Source: Symsagittifera roscoffensis
Lineage: Eukaryota > Xenacoelomorpha > Acoela > Convolutidae
Length of the DNA: 64,000 bases
Reading direction: 5' to 3'
Assembly (NCBI RefSeq): GCF_963678635.1
Contig: NC_087066.1
Coordinates: forward strand, 704,201-768,200
Shown here: positions 1 to 10,689 of the stretch, piece by piece
How the letters are laid out: every line of letters begins with the position of its first letter
How positions within the stretch are numbered: the stretch's first letter is position 1
Position numbers and translations under genes: made by a program
Notes under the pieces: generated by a model
What the model was told of the DNA's origin: nothing
Database searches by the model: none
The model's input: only the letters and a program-made list of their open reading frames with translations

Positions 1-46
1 CACATTAGTTTTAGTTATTAATGTGTTAAAATTAGAACAAGAGTAT

Positions 47-505
47 GAAATCCCAATCGACTCTAATCATTACCAAAATTAAAATCCCAACTCAGTTTGT
101 ATTGAATCTAACATTACTCAAACAACCAAAATAATCTGGTTCCACATATAATTGACAATCAAAAAAATATATACTACTAATACCGAAATACAATACCCAT
201 CTAAAGCCAAAAACAACCCCGTCTAGAGAAAAATATTGGACAATCTCAATTTTTTTAGAAAGTCCAAAAAAAGTCTTCAAAGACCAACCATGAAATAAAT
301 TTTTTAATTAATTCAGGAGCAGAATCAAATGTTTTTAAGGCTCATAGATGCAACTAATTTCCTTCAGTACACCCTAAACTTTAATTAATATAACCTAACT
401 AACCAGAGCAAAAGGGATAAGTTTGATTATCTATGACAAAACTCAATTATCCCTTGTCCCAACAAGAACAGTGAAAGGGAATAAATTTCCAAAAGAACCC
501 TATTA
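47..505 (+). repeat. Diverged direct repeat, copy 1 of 2
   Basis: This stretch aligns with 975-1440. Shared landmarks in order are a 'cccaactca' block, 'cacatata.ttgacaatcaaa', a 'tttttttagaaagtcc' block, 'ggctcata.atgcaa' and a block around 'ccaacaagaacagtgaa'. The copies are old, with many substitutions and small indels, and lie about 930 bp apart head to tail. They could be LTRs of a very small element or an ancient segmental duplication. No terminal TG/CA or target duplication is clear. Confidence 0.6.
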
Positions 506-974
506 AATTTTTCAAACAACAAAAAACAAACTTCTGATATTATTCAAACAACAGAACGCAAAATATTCAAACATAAGGCCATACAAAAAACAATAACAAC
601 TGCAATAGATTTTTAAAAAATTATTCAAACAACAAATCAAGAAACAACAGACCATATAAAAAAATAAAGCAACAGATCCCGTAAAAATTTTAGATTTAGA
701 ACAATTAGCTACCAAACCAGATCAAGAAACCGTTCTCAATCATAAATTCAAAATAATTCACAACATCCAGATAGAGAAATTCATATCTATAAAATTAGTA
801 TACCTAAATATCAACGACGGACAAATCAGGTACAAAGTACATGTGAAACAACTCCAGACCCATTAGGTATGGATAACATCAAACCTTAGAACTGAAAAAA
901 AATCATTTTTACTGTGAAAGCACAGATGACGAAAGTGAAAAAGAAAGCCCATTTGTTATTCATATAATGAAAAA

Positions 975-1440
975 TGAACACGAAATATGAAACTCCATTT
1001 AATTCTAGTTTTTACCAAAAAGATTCCCAACTCAATTTCTAACAAAAATAACTTTAATCAGACAACAAAAATAAACTATAGCACATATAGTTGACAATCA
1101 AACAAATATGGAAACCGTATATCAAATAAAACACTCTAAACACCCCCACTTAGACAAAAGTTTTGAACAATCCCACTTCTTTTAGAAAGCCCAAAAACGA
1201 AAGATTTAAATCACTGGACATTGAATTAGGTTTTTTGATCCAATCTGGACCAGAATGAAAAAAAAAATAGGGCTCATACATGCAATGAAATGCATTCATT
1301 ACACCCCATACTTTCACTTTTGAAAACTTCATGTAAGCTAGCCACAGCACAAAGCATAAAAAAAAACTATGGCAAAATTGAAACAGCCCTTATTCCAGCA
1401 AGAACGATGAAACAGAATAAGTTTCAGATAAAACCCTTCA
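975..1440 (+). repeat. Diverged direct repeat, copy 2 of 2
   Basis: Second copy of the repeat at 47-505, with the same landmarks in the same order ('cccaactcaat', 'cacatatagttgacaatcaaa', 'ctcatacatgcaatg', 'cagcaagaacgatgaaac'). The intervening 470 bp is A-rich and not recognisably coding. Confidence 0.6.
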
Positions 1441-2309
1441 AGCAGATAATTCGCATAACAGATATTATACACAACATAACAGGAGTACCATTTATTGCAA
1501 AATTTAAACCAAAAATCAATTTTCTAGAGACTAAAATACAAATCAAGGACAAGTATACAGAAGCAATTAATACTTTCCTAACAGTTTTGCAAAGACTCAA
1601 TAAAATAACCCCGTTCTTTTCAAGATTTTATCCTATTTATAATCAACAACGTAAGCCATGGCCCAACTGAATCCAAAACTGGACATGTATACGATTTTTC
1701 AACTAACACAAATCACCACTATGATAATGACCAAAACGCACAACAGCTATAAATGTCTGACTTTGAATTCAGATCGATTCACAAATTGTTTTGAGAAACG
1801 AATTCATCTATAAAATGAGCAAAAAAACAAATACAGATGTACAAAAATTCTCCAAAGAAAATCACGCTCAACTTGGGACTATTAGGATTTTGCAAAAAAA
1901 CGCAACCTTCTATCCCTTATACAGAGTAAACAATATTTTGAAACTCTTAGATATTTTTCAGTCTACTTTGATAAATGAAGAATTATCTCCTGACAATATG
2001 AGAAATGAACCAGAAAGGAAAACCAGAACACCTCACAAAAACTCCTTATTTTAAACAAACATTTAAAAGTTTAAAATAAATCAACAAAACTTTGGAAAAA
2101 AGGATCAACTTACAACACCTCCAACCAAATAAATCAAGAAGAGTTTGAAAACTGGCAGAGTTATTGCTAAAATACTCAATGGATTACGCAACACCGAAAA
2201 TTGATGTCGGACGATAATTTCCCTATGACATCATCCACTTGAGTCCGACGTATTTTTAAAAGCAACGCGCAAACAAAATGCCAATACATTTACAAGACAA
2301 AGTAAACTC

Positions 2310-2850
2310 ACCTGTAGGTATAGTTGAAAAAAGTGAAATTAATTCACCAATTAATAAATAACAACAACCAAAAACAAATACATTAATTAAGTCAGTCATC
2401 ATTATCGCATAAGCAAATACTTTGAAAGTACTTGGTAAACGATAACTAAACTCTCTTATTGATGAGTCTAAAGGTATTTGGCCCAAAGAACAAACACAAG
2501 TAGCACAAACACAAATAAAAAACAGCAGACATGAAAAGTGAACATAACCAAATGACACTAGATAAAAAGTCACGCCGTTTGAAACAACTATTTTTCGACA
2601 ATCAACAATATCAAACTAATAGATTATTTTATATCATTTCAATAGGACGAGCAATTTTTTCTGCAATCAAGACCAAAATTAAATTTAAATTACTTATCTT
2701 ACGTAAAAACGTTATAAGATACTTAGACGGTGTTTTTTTTTCATTCAATCACAAACAAAACATGAAAAATCGTTAGATACAATTCATCAAATTTTGTTAA
2801 ATGAAATTACGACAGCAGCCCCAGATGAATCTTACTTTTTGTTCCTTTCG
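2310..2850 (+). pseudogene. Gypsy-like reverse transcriptase remnant (copy A)
   Basis: RT copies element RNA into DNA. In short pieces in different frames one reads an N-terminal RT part with 'LNSLIDESK' (about 2449), then an open frame at 2531-2776 with 'NRLFYIISIG' followed by 'RYLDGVF', a degraded form of the YLDD catalytic box in which the second Asp is Gly. The continuation near 2780-2850 matches the 'APD.S.FF' segment of copy B. Spacing and order match copy B at 26495-27110. With the catalytic Asp replaced and several stops, this is a dead gene. Confidence 0.75.
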
Positions 2851-3039
2851 CGTGTATAGTTTCTTGGACATATCAATTAAGGAAAAGCAATAACATATTT
2901 TAAATCAAGAAAAATGCTATCTTAAATCTTCAATCATACTCCAACAGGAAGAAAACCCAAGAGTTCTTTTTTAAGCAAACATATTCATAAAAAGCAATTT
3001 TTTCTTCAGCCGTTTCATAAAATTTTACGTCACCAAAAG

Positions 3040-3570
3040 AATGTATACTAGAATACCAAATAGAATTGATGAAATAAAAGCAATTTTAACCGAACAAACA
3101 TCAAACACTGTTCCGTATCCAAATCAGCCATTCTATGCAATGGCGACGCATCTAATTTTGGAATTGCTACAATACTTTTAAAATCACATCAAGGCACTAA
3201 CAGAAAATTAACATAGGCAAAATCAAGTCTTTTCAGACAAGCAGTACTCAGACTCTGTACCATGAGAGATTGTACAGCTATAATATAGATACTAATAGAA
3301 AACGAGTTTTAAATCCTCGGACCAAAACAGTCCGTTTTACCAAACATAAATTCATTATCGTTCTTTTTACACAAAAACTTAAAGTACAAAAAATCTAATT
3401 TTCATGAATTTTGCAAATTTACACATAGTTGGAACAGCAATCAAGAATCTCGCTTTACCCGAAAACCTTACAAATTCTAACACCTGAACTACAAAAACTG
3501 TCACAACAACGTTAATCATTTCGATTCCGCATTCAACTAGGAAACAGTCAAAAAAAATCATCCCCAATAA
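3040..3570 (+). pseudogene. RNase H and connection-domain remnant (copy A)
   Basis: Broken reading pieces include 'QPFYAMAT' and downstream 'KNLALPENL', which align with 'QLYAMCEA' and 'KNLALPPLR' in copy B (27113-27740). RNase H would remove the RNA strand during reverse transcription. The motif expected to carry the first catalytic Asp (C-D-A) reads AMAT here, so the site is lost. Stops and frame changes occur throughout. The segment ends close to an apparent deletion that removed integrase. Confidence 0.65.
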
Positions 3571-3744
3571 AAAAATTCAAAATACATTGAAATTCCAACA
3601 ACCCTTTGATTAATTATCATTTTTTCTAACTTTTCTAATCAAAAACATTCCATCTACACATAGTAGCAACATTTTGTAACTTTTATGTTTAACTCTGCTT
3701 TTTTTTGTTATATTCAGTGATAATCATTCAAAATCGACCCAACA

Positions 3745-5200
3745 TATCACTTAAAATAATCTCACTCTTTGTTCAACACAACCGCTATTTTTAGCCTACA
3801 TAACTCCAAATTAAATAAGATCTATAACTCCAAGTCAAAGACATCCAGGTCAAAAACTAGCAATGCCCCTTTAATTGACAACTTAAATAATTATCATATA
3901 AAATTTTCAATTCTACCAATCAACTCAAAAATCAATAAAACTGGATGCATTTAGATTCTAAAAACTACCCAAAACAATACTCTACAAACTAGCCAAAGTA
4001 TAAAATTCATAGCATTGCTCAGCCTAAAGATAACCTACGTCACAAAAACCCCAGATCAACCCAAAAATAAAAGTACGAATTAGAAACTTTGTACACAATA
4101 ATCCAGACTTCTCTTCACCCTAACCTCTTGATAGCCAAACCACTTGTCAGAAATCAATAAGCATTTCGACCCCACTCGATATGATTCTGAAATTTTTTAA
4201 AAAAAATCGAGAAGCAAATCATTTTTTGAACGCTCAGTTTCAACTCAAACATACAAACTCTTATAACCACACTTTTCAATTTAGTAGCTTTTCAACTTTA
4301 ATAGCTTCCCTATTTCTGACCTTTTATGAATGAAACGAAAAACATAATTGTAGCTATACTACGAATCGCTTTCATAATAATATTTGCTGAAAGGTTATAA
4401 GAAGAACATAGATTTAATCAATCAATAAGACAAAAGCTAAACGATCCAAACTCAATAAAAGATTCCCCACATACCAACCCATCAAAAAATGCTCAGCCAA
4501 CAGCTACAACAAGTCCACCAAGCCAACCCCACTCATCTACTGGTTTATTTTACGTGGAAAACCCATAAATTTTTGATGAAAGAAACGTAACCTTGTCAGA
4601 ACTATTAACCAGCTCATCGCTATGCACAACTAATCGAAGCACAGTACGAAGAACCGTATAATATCTACCCATCACTACAGTAAGATATTAACCGAACAGG
4701 ACATCAAAGTCAAAATCAAAACCCGACTACCTTCATCGACAGGCAAATATTTCACCCACGACGAATTAGGACCCTAAAAACACCTCATAATCCCCATCAA
4801 AACCCCTAGATCTTTCAAGTTAAACAATCCAAAGCACCACATTACCTGTAAGTCTATCATCATTAAAAAATACACCCAATACTTCATCCGAATACCTGGA
4901 TTCAACATCTCAACAAATTAGAGAACACCAATTCGTCTGAGCCATACTTTTTCTCAAGGCAAACCAAACCCTGTAAACCAACCAAAAGACACATACCAGT
5001 ATATCACAAGCAGAAACATTTTCTTTTACATCAACTCCTTCAGTGACAGGTATATCACCATTAAATTTTTTTCGGACAAATTTTCCAAATCAACTAAGCG
5101 GTAAATGTAACGAATTGCAAACCACAAGCAAACTCCTACGCCTAGATTGGTATTTTTTTGTAAATCATATTTGGACATCTTTTTGACAGTAATCGTCTAC
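3745..5200 (+). pseudogene. 3' coding-like region shared by copies A and B
   Basis: Nucleotide blocks here align collinearly with 29765-31470 in copy B, for example around 3760-4290 versus 29770-30310 and 4300-5190 versus 30500-31460. Both copies allow a Lys/Asn/Ser-rich reading starting 'LFS' (3778 and 29811). In errantivirus-like gypsy elements this position, downstream of integrase, holds an envelope-like gene. I see no signal peptide or furin site, so 'envelope-like' is inference from position only. No open frame longer than about 60 codons survives. Confidence 0.45.
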
Positions 5201-6688
5201 AATAATTGGGCCTTAAAAAGAATCTTACCGAACTGTACCACAAAGTCTCTTTGCAACTCAGTATAAATGCCAAGATCACCAACAAAAAACGCTCAAAAAA
5301 TATGCAGCTCACACAATGTGAAACTAAAGCATAAGAAATAGAATTAAAAATTGTTATTGCAACACTTCAATCAATAGCCCACGCAACAATTCTCAGAGGT
5401 CATAAATGGTTTCCTGAAGACACATGCACCACATTCGAAGTTGCAAAAGTTCATTCTGGAAAGATCAAATTTCAATTTAAAAAAAACATTTTGTTGAGTC
5501 CATGCCATTTGAGCAGTTTTCTCTGATAGCAAACGATCAAACCGCCACCCATAAAAAACATACAACGGTAGAATTAATACGTTTCCAAACATACCCTGAA
5601 ACAAATTAGCATGTAAAAGTTCAAAACCACTTTTTTGTACACAAAATACAGAAGTAATAGTTGGATACGAGAATTTAACATGAAAAATTATAATCTCTGC
5701 TTTACATCCGAATCAAAACGGAGAGGATGAACAAATTTATATCCAAGTCACAAATTACAAAAATAATGGAAACACTAGGCGAAAACTCATACCAGGAAAT
5801 CGTGACAATACACGTTTAGAAAAATAATCAAAAAAAGTAAACATACTTTGGCGCAATTTACGATGAGATTCATCTTGATATGAAGTGAACTAGAACGAAC
5901 AAAAATGTTACAATCTCTCGCATTAGCAGTTCGCAAAACAGCCTATGCCGGATAGCTCCTATCAAGTAACCGCTCAAGTTTTTTTGATTACGAAGGAAAC
6001 ATACGTTGGTATTACACATGTCAAAAAAATCTCACCAGTATATGTGTTCGAAGACAAAAGATGAGAATAAAGAAGGTCCGATATCTCATGATAAATAAAG
6101 TACAATTTGTAGACACATTATCACGAATAACATATTCGTGTGGTACACTTACTCCATGTGTACCAGATTAACGCTGAAGGTAGTTCAGTTAAATCCGACG
6201 AAGATAAATTTCCAGTCATGCCCCGATGAACCTAGCCCAATGACTGATGACCAACTTGAGCATGATCGTGACGATATCAGTAATAACCAAAAACATCCAC
6301 AACACTAATAATACAATCACAATTCCTCAATTATTCTACTTCGCACTTCACCTCAGAATCATTTACATCATCTATTTGCAATGCATCATCGCGCGCAACG
6401 CATCCTTATGAAACGTAAATACCCCATTTACACAACTCAAATCCTAATTTTTCACCCGTCATCATGTCGACTTCTTCGAAGATATCACGCCCGTCAAACT
6501 AATACACCAACATTTTTAATTGGAAACCTTCCCTCTCTTCTCCCAATACACAAATAGCAACGCAGAAAACCAGGCACAACGAGCTTAATAAGCCGAAGAA
6601 GTCTTTCTTTCTCCCCATTCTTTCCTGGATCTCATTCTACTGTTTTACTAACCCACTGGATGCTCTACTAGGGAAAACCGCCGATAGT
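5201..6688 (+). pseudogene. Possible envelope-like remnant of copy A
   Basis: Copy B has no counterpart because it ends near 31490. In the + strand, broken frames give a run around 5710-6180 containing 'EIVTIHV', 'KVQFVDTLSRITY' and 'CGTLTPC'. This is a cysteine-spaced, ectodomain-like arrangement suggestive of envelope proteins of gypsy-type elements. A hydrophobic stretch ('FLDLILLFY') follows near 6625. The position between the pol remnant and the 3' LTR fits an env gene. The reading needs many frame changes, so the call is tentative; it could also be unrelated A-rich filler. Confidence 0.3.
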
Positions 6689-6942
6689 GATGATTTTTGT
6701 GACACAATCATTCATCAACTTACCGCTGCACTACACTTAAATCATTTTAACAACATTGGGATGTCGCAAACATTTAGCAAAACGCAAAGGCATACAAAAA
6801 AAATTTCAAAAAGTCGATCACTGATGATTTTTGTGACACAATCATTCATCAACTTACCGCTGCACTACACTTAAATCATTTTAACAACATTGGGATGTCA
6901 CAAACATTTAGCAAAACGCAAAGGCATACGAAAAAAATTTCA
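6689..6942 (+). repeat. 134-bp tandem duplication
   Basis: The unit starting 'gatgatttttgtgacac' at 6689 is repeated immediately from 6823 with about two substitutions ('tcgcaaac' versus 'tcacaaac', 'catacaaa' versus 'catacgaa'). The second copy fades at about 6942. The near identity contrasts with the heavy decay of the surrounding element, so the duplication is much younger than the insertion. Confidence 0.9.
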
Positions 6943-8377
6943 CAATTAATTTCCTTTTACCTATTAATTTCCTTGTAACAATTAATTTCCTTGTACTTAA
7001 AGAACGTGAATTAAGCTCAAAACTAAACTAACACGTGCGCTTACATATTACAGAATTTCACAAAAAATTCACAAGTTTGAACTCAATCAAAAATTTATAA
7101 TCTAATCCAAAACAATAAACACAAAATATCCGCCAAACCTGAAGAATCTAACTTCATCCGCGCATTCGAACTTCTTTGGCTAATTTCAAGCACTAAAAAA
7201 GTCATCCAAGTGCTTGCGAAACCTTTAATTACCTCACCTACAAAAAATTAACTTTTTTAATGTCTTTTTTTGGACTCAGACCCGCAGAAAGGATATAAGT
7301 TTCTAAATATTACTAACAATTGTTCAGTATTCACTCAGATTTTCAATATTTGTGCTTCATCATTTTTCTTTTGGATTTCACCAGTAATTTCTCAGAAATT
7401 AAAAAGATTAAAAGGAAATTAAATTGGTTTAAAGCAGTAATTTTATAAAGCTGCTGTAATTTACTCATACGAAGTACTAAATTAATCATGAATAATACAC
7501 AAGGTTAACTATTTTTTTTATGTATGCTATAATTCGTAAATTTTTGATTTATTGGACTTACGCGCCCACCGTCACGCACTCTTTCCAAACAACCCAAAGT
7601 GACTCGCCACTGTATAATTGTTTCAAAAATGAATTTCTAGTTTCACAATTTACCTGATAAGAACTCTAACTTGCTTATACAGGTTTTAAACTTTTGTTTG
7701 ATCCGGTTGGAAGGAATTGGAGTTAAGACTAATCTAACCAACGCAGCTTACTAACAACCAATTACAAGTACAGGAAAGTCTCGCATTACGCAAACCAGAT
7801 TAAAACCAATTTTATTAGGACCACATAAAATGTAAAAAAAAAAGAAAAAAAACACAAATCAGAAATTATTTGTTTTTCAGAAAAAGACACAACCATTGAA
7901 CAAAAGGGAAAACACCCAAACAAAAGAAAAAATAAAAAATTAAAACAAAAAAAGAGTCTCATCTCAAAATGACAAAAAGTAAACTCTCCTCTAGCCTCAC
8001 CCACCAGAACAGCTTCACTCGAAGTACATGTGCTCACCATTTGAAAAGTCCCTGACCCTAAATTTTTTGTTAAAAATAGCTCTAGTGTGAGCAACTCTTC
8101 GAAATAATCAAACTAAAAAAGTTTTGCGAAAACAATTAACAAAGACTATAGTTAAAGTGACAAGATCCCTCAACTGAACTACAGTATACGCAAGTTTTTC
8201 TCTTCACAAGCAACTGTTTTTCTTCTCTCCCTACAAAGACAACTACTCCACAAAACGAGCAATACTGTTTCTCTTCTCTTTTCGCTCTTTCACTCCTTCA
8301 AAAAAGTCTACTCAAAGAAAAAACCTCCATCCATCCTTCACGAGAACAAACTAAAAACTTTCTAAATCCGGGAAGGG
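6943..8377. other. Non-coding 3' part of copy A
   Basis: No supported gene. A short repeated 'aatttccttgta' motif occurs near 6950-6990. T-rich and A-rich patches alternate, and a purine-rich stretch 'gggaagggtggaacaag' at 8370-8386 lies next to the LTR start, where a polypurine tract is expected. The minus-strand open frame at 7786-8094 is hydrophobic and Phe-rich, as expected from translating A-rich DNA backwards, and is not supported as a gene. Confidence 0.5.
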
Positions 8378-8655
8378 TGGAACAAGTCAAAAAAAAATTT
8401 TATTATATCCAATTACATACCTGGTAATTACCTCTGTAAAATACATAAGACTAAGCACTCATGATTCATGACTAAGACTTACAACAAATTGTAAGGCTGA
8501 AACTACTTCATAGTTTCAGCCGGAGCAGAATAAATTTAACTTGGCAAAAAGTTGCTCTTTCTTGACTCTAAATCTTGCAACAATACCAGTGTATACTAGA
8601 TCAATTGAGACTAGAAAAAGTTAGAGTAAGATTAAGATCGGTATTAGACTACCCG
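8378..8655 (+). repeat. 3' LTR of gypsy-like copy A
   Basis: Aligns with 22404-22770, which lies at the 5' end of copy B. Shared landmarks are 'aagtcaaaaaa', 'tatccaatt', 'catgat.cat.actaa.actta', a hairpin around 8495-8521, 'gtatacactagatc.attgagactag' and 'attaagatcggtatta'. Copy B carries about 60 bp extra in the first third. The boundaries come from where the alignment stops and are accurate only to about 10 bp. Confidence 0.75.
8495..8534 (+). promoter_or_regulatory. LTR hairpin followed by AATAAA
   Basis: GGCTGAAACTA and TAGTTTCAGCC form a perfect 11-bp stem around a 5-nt loop (8495-8521). AATAAA, the canonical polyadenylation signal, follows at 8529-8534. In copy B the equivalent place keeps an 8-bp stem CTGAAACT/AGTTTCAG (22586-22613), while the A signal reads AATACA. 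A structured R region ahead of the poly(A) site is a plausible role. Confidence 0.6.
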
Positions 8656-8677
8656 CACCAAAAGTTTCATTGGTAAA

Positions 8678-9490
8678 AATCGATTATTATGGTTTTTCAT
8701 TGACTATATTGTTGTCTATATAATCGACTATCATGGCATATTTAGACCAAGTAATCAATTTTGAATCCATTATAATCGATTATTTTTGAAAAAAAACACC
8801 ATTATAATCCATTATAATCGATTAAAATCTATTTTTGCTTTCATCATAATGGATTATTTTTTTAATCATACAATCGATGAAAATTGATTAAATTTTGTAA
8901 AAAATGACTCTAAACTTTGGAAACTTTTGAAAAACTCGAACGAACACGTTAATACAAGGGCGCCAATATGTAGCAATTTTCCAAAAGTTGCCCAAAAAAG
9001 CATTTATGACCAGTTCCTCACGGACCCCCCAACGTAACACCCACTTCACGACGTACCCCCATCAAATACCCCTATCCTTCATGTACCCCCAAACCAAGAC
9101 GTCCACCCCAGGGGAGAGGTAACTGTAGTACGGGTAAGCGTGGGGAGTTGGTAGTTGGTGTGAGATCTATTTTTTTGTAATTTTTCATACACTCAAGGGA
9201 AAAAAATTGAAAAAATGAAATTAAGTGAGAGAAATAACTAACTTAAGGTTAACAAAATTACGAAAAAATCTATTCAATAAATAGATTGTAATCCATTATA
9301 ATCGATTAAAATTGTTTGTTTTTCTTTTGATATATATATTTTTTGAAAATATGCAAATTGACCATTAACAGTGAGAAATAAATTCTTCTTCTTCTAAAAT
9401 AATCGATTATAATAGATTCTAATCGATTATATGAGGATTTTATTGCTTAGAAAATTATCATCATTATAATCCATTTTCAATCGATTTATC
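8678..9490. repeat. Cluster of AATCGATT palindromes
   Basis: The self-complementary core AATCGATT, often inside TATAATCGATTA, recurs near 8679, 8782, 8817, 9299, 9401, 9421 and 9479, with near-matches such as 'ccattataatc' between them. The spacing is irregular, so it is not a simple tandem array. A motif-poor block (about 8900-9280) divides two clusters. The patch starts just outside the copy A LTR. Confidence 0.6.
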
Positions 9491-10689
9491 TGTACCTTAT
9501 CCGAAATTACTCAATGAGAAAGCACGCCGAACTTAAACTCACTTGTCGTGAATAAAAAAATTAAAAGAATACCAAAAAACTAATTCATTCAATTTTTTGG
9601 TTCTTTTCTTCTAGCTCAATACTCACTGGCTGGCCTTTTGCGTGTGGTTAAGTATGCATGGCTTTGACAATAGTAGTAGCCTAAATAAGTTTACATAATT
9701 ACACATCAAGATTACTGCAATTGTATTTACATATCATTGTAAGAAAATGATGTTCGTCTTCCTCACAATAATGTGATGGGTCGTTGAGTGAACTGAATTC
9801 TGAGGTGTGTTGCCCTTTTTGTGTGGTGATTTGTTATTGATTCGTTTTATCTTCTAATACATTGGAAAGATTTTCCTACCTCATTTTGTCTCTTCCTCCT
9901 TTTGAACACTGATTTTTTTGGCAGTTTTATGCCTCCAATAGCTCAGAGTTAACTATTTCCGGCTGTCAGGTCAGCATATCTTCTATTGATTTCACTAAGT
10001 TCGGTTAAAAATGAGCAAAACTGTTTTGATGCGTTTATTAAGCACGCATCAAAACATTTTCTCTTCTTACACTGATTTTTCTTTTCCTTGCTGAGCAGGC
10101 ATGGTTCAATCTCGTTCACAGGTCAAGGTTATAAATATATATCAATGGCTACCTGAAGGCTCTTTTCACTCACTTTTCCCAACTGCAGTAGATGTCGTCT
10201 TGTTGGGAGCAGAGGTGTTGCATGCAGCTCCAGAGGTCGGCCTCTAAACACACTAATCGTTAGTGTCCGATAACTACGCTCCCTTTGTCTACTAAAATGC
10301 GTGTAATACTTCTAGCTTCTAGGAATAGAATTGCATTATGCTAGGGAGAGTTTATGATTGACATACATAAAAAAAGTTACAGTTCCAAAAATGAATTTTC
10401 TCTTGCTCGATGCAGAGCAGAAACAAAAATGCAGCATTGTTACAACCAAAGCGCTTTCTTGATGTTTTTTTTCGCATAAGTAAGTGTGTAAAAAAGGGCC
10501 TTTCAAATATTTTCTGCGTGTGACCGAGAAACTATCGCCAGATCTTCGTGAATTTAAAGTTTTTTTACTGCAATCATGTTTTATGGCAGGTATAGCAGTG
10601 TGTTATCGGGGTAGTTGTCTCGCAATCAAATTGTCCGTCAGACAGGAACTCAAACTGTATAATTTTTCTTCTGGCTAAATGAAACGTAA
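9491..10689. other. Unassigned T-rich non-coding stretch
   Basis: Composition shifts here from A-rich to T-rich and the decayed element pattern stops. No gene is supported; the frame at 10484-10678 has no recognisable domain. One perfect hairpin (10022-10056) is noted separately. Confidence 0.5.
10022..10056. repeat. Perfect 12-bp inverted repeat
   Basis: TGTTTTGATGCG (10022-10033) and CGCATCAAAACA (10045-10056) are exact reverse complements around an 11-nt loop 'tttattaagca'. No poly(U) run follows directly. It could be a cruciform-prone site, a transposon scar or a regulatory hairpin. Confidence 0.8.

Larger units (their letters stand above)
1..2300. other. A-rich region without a recognisable gene
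   Basis: The + strand is strongly A-rich and G-poor, like the coding strand of the decayed retroelement that follows. Short open frames at 1290-1670 and 1791-2054 encode lysine/asparagine-rich peptides with no motif I recognise. The stretch holds two diverged copies of a roughly 450-bp sequence (annotated separately). It may be the 5' part of gypsy-like copy A, because the RT remnant begins just after it, but I could not match it to the leader or gag of copy B. Confidence 0.5.
2300..8655 (+). mobile_element. Decayed Ty3/gypsy-like LTR retrotransposon, copy A
   Basis: Order on the + strand: RT remnant (2310-2850), RNase H and connection remnant (3040-3570), a 3' region shared with copy B (3745-5200), a longer 3' region found only here (5200-8377), and a 3' LTR (8378-8655). 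Homology with copy B at 22404-31490 in several separate blocks shows that the two are members of one family. The integrase and adjacent coding DNA present in copy B (28.3-29.7 kb) are absent here, which implies an internal deletion near 3600-3745. The left end is not defined. Every coding part has stops or frameshifts. Confidence 0.7.

Noticed and set aside
7786-8094. Hydrophobic minus-strand frame of 102 codons
   Set aside because: Phe/Leu-rich translation of the reverse of A-rich retroelement DNA; no domain, and it lies inside copy A.
9000-9125. C-rich patch with repeated 'gtaccccca' as telomere-like DNA
   Set aside because: The words are irregular and do not form a telomere-type tandem repeat.
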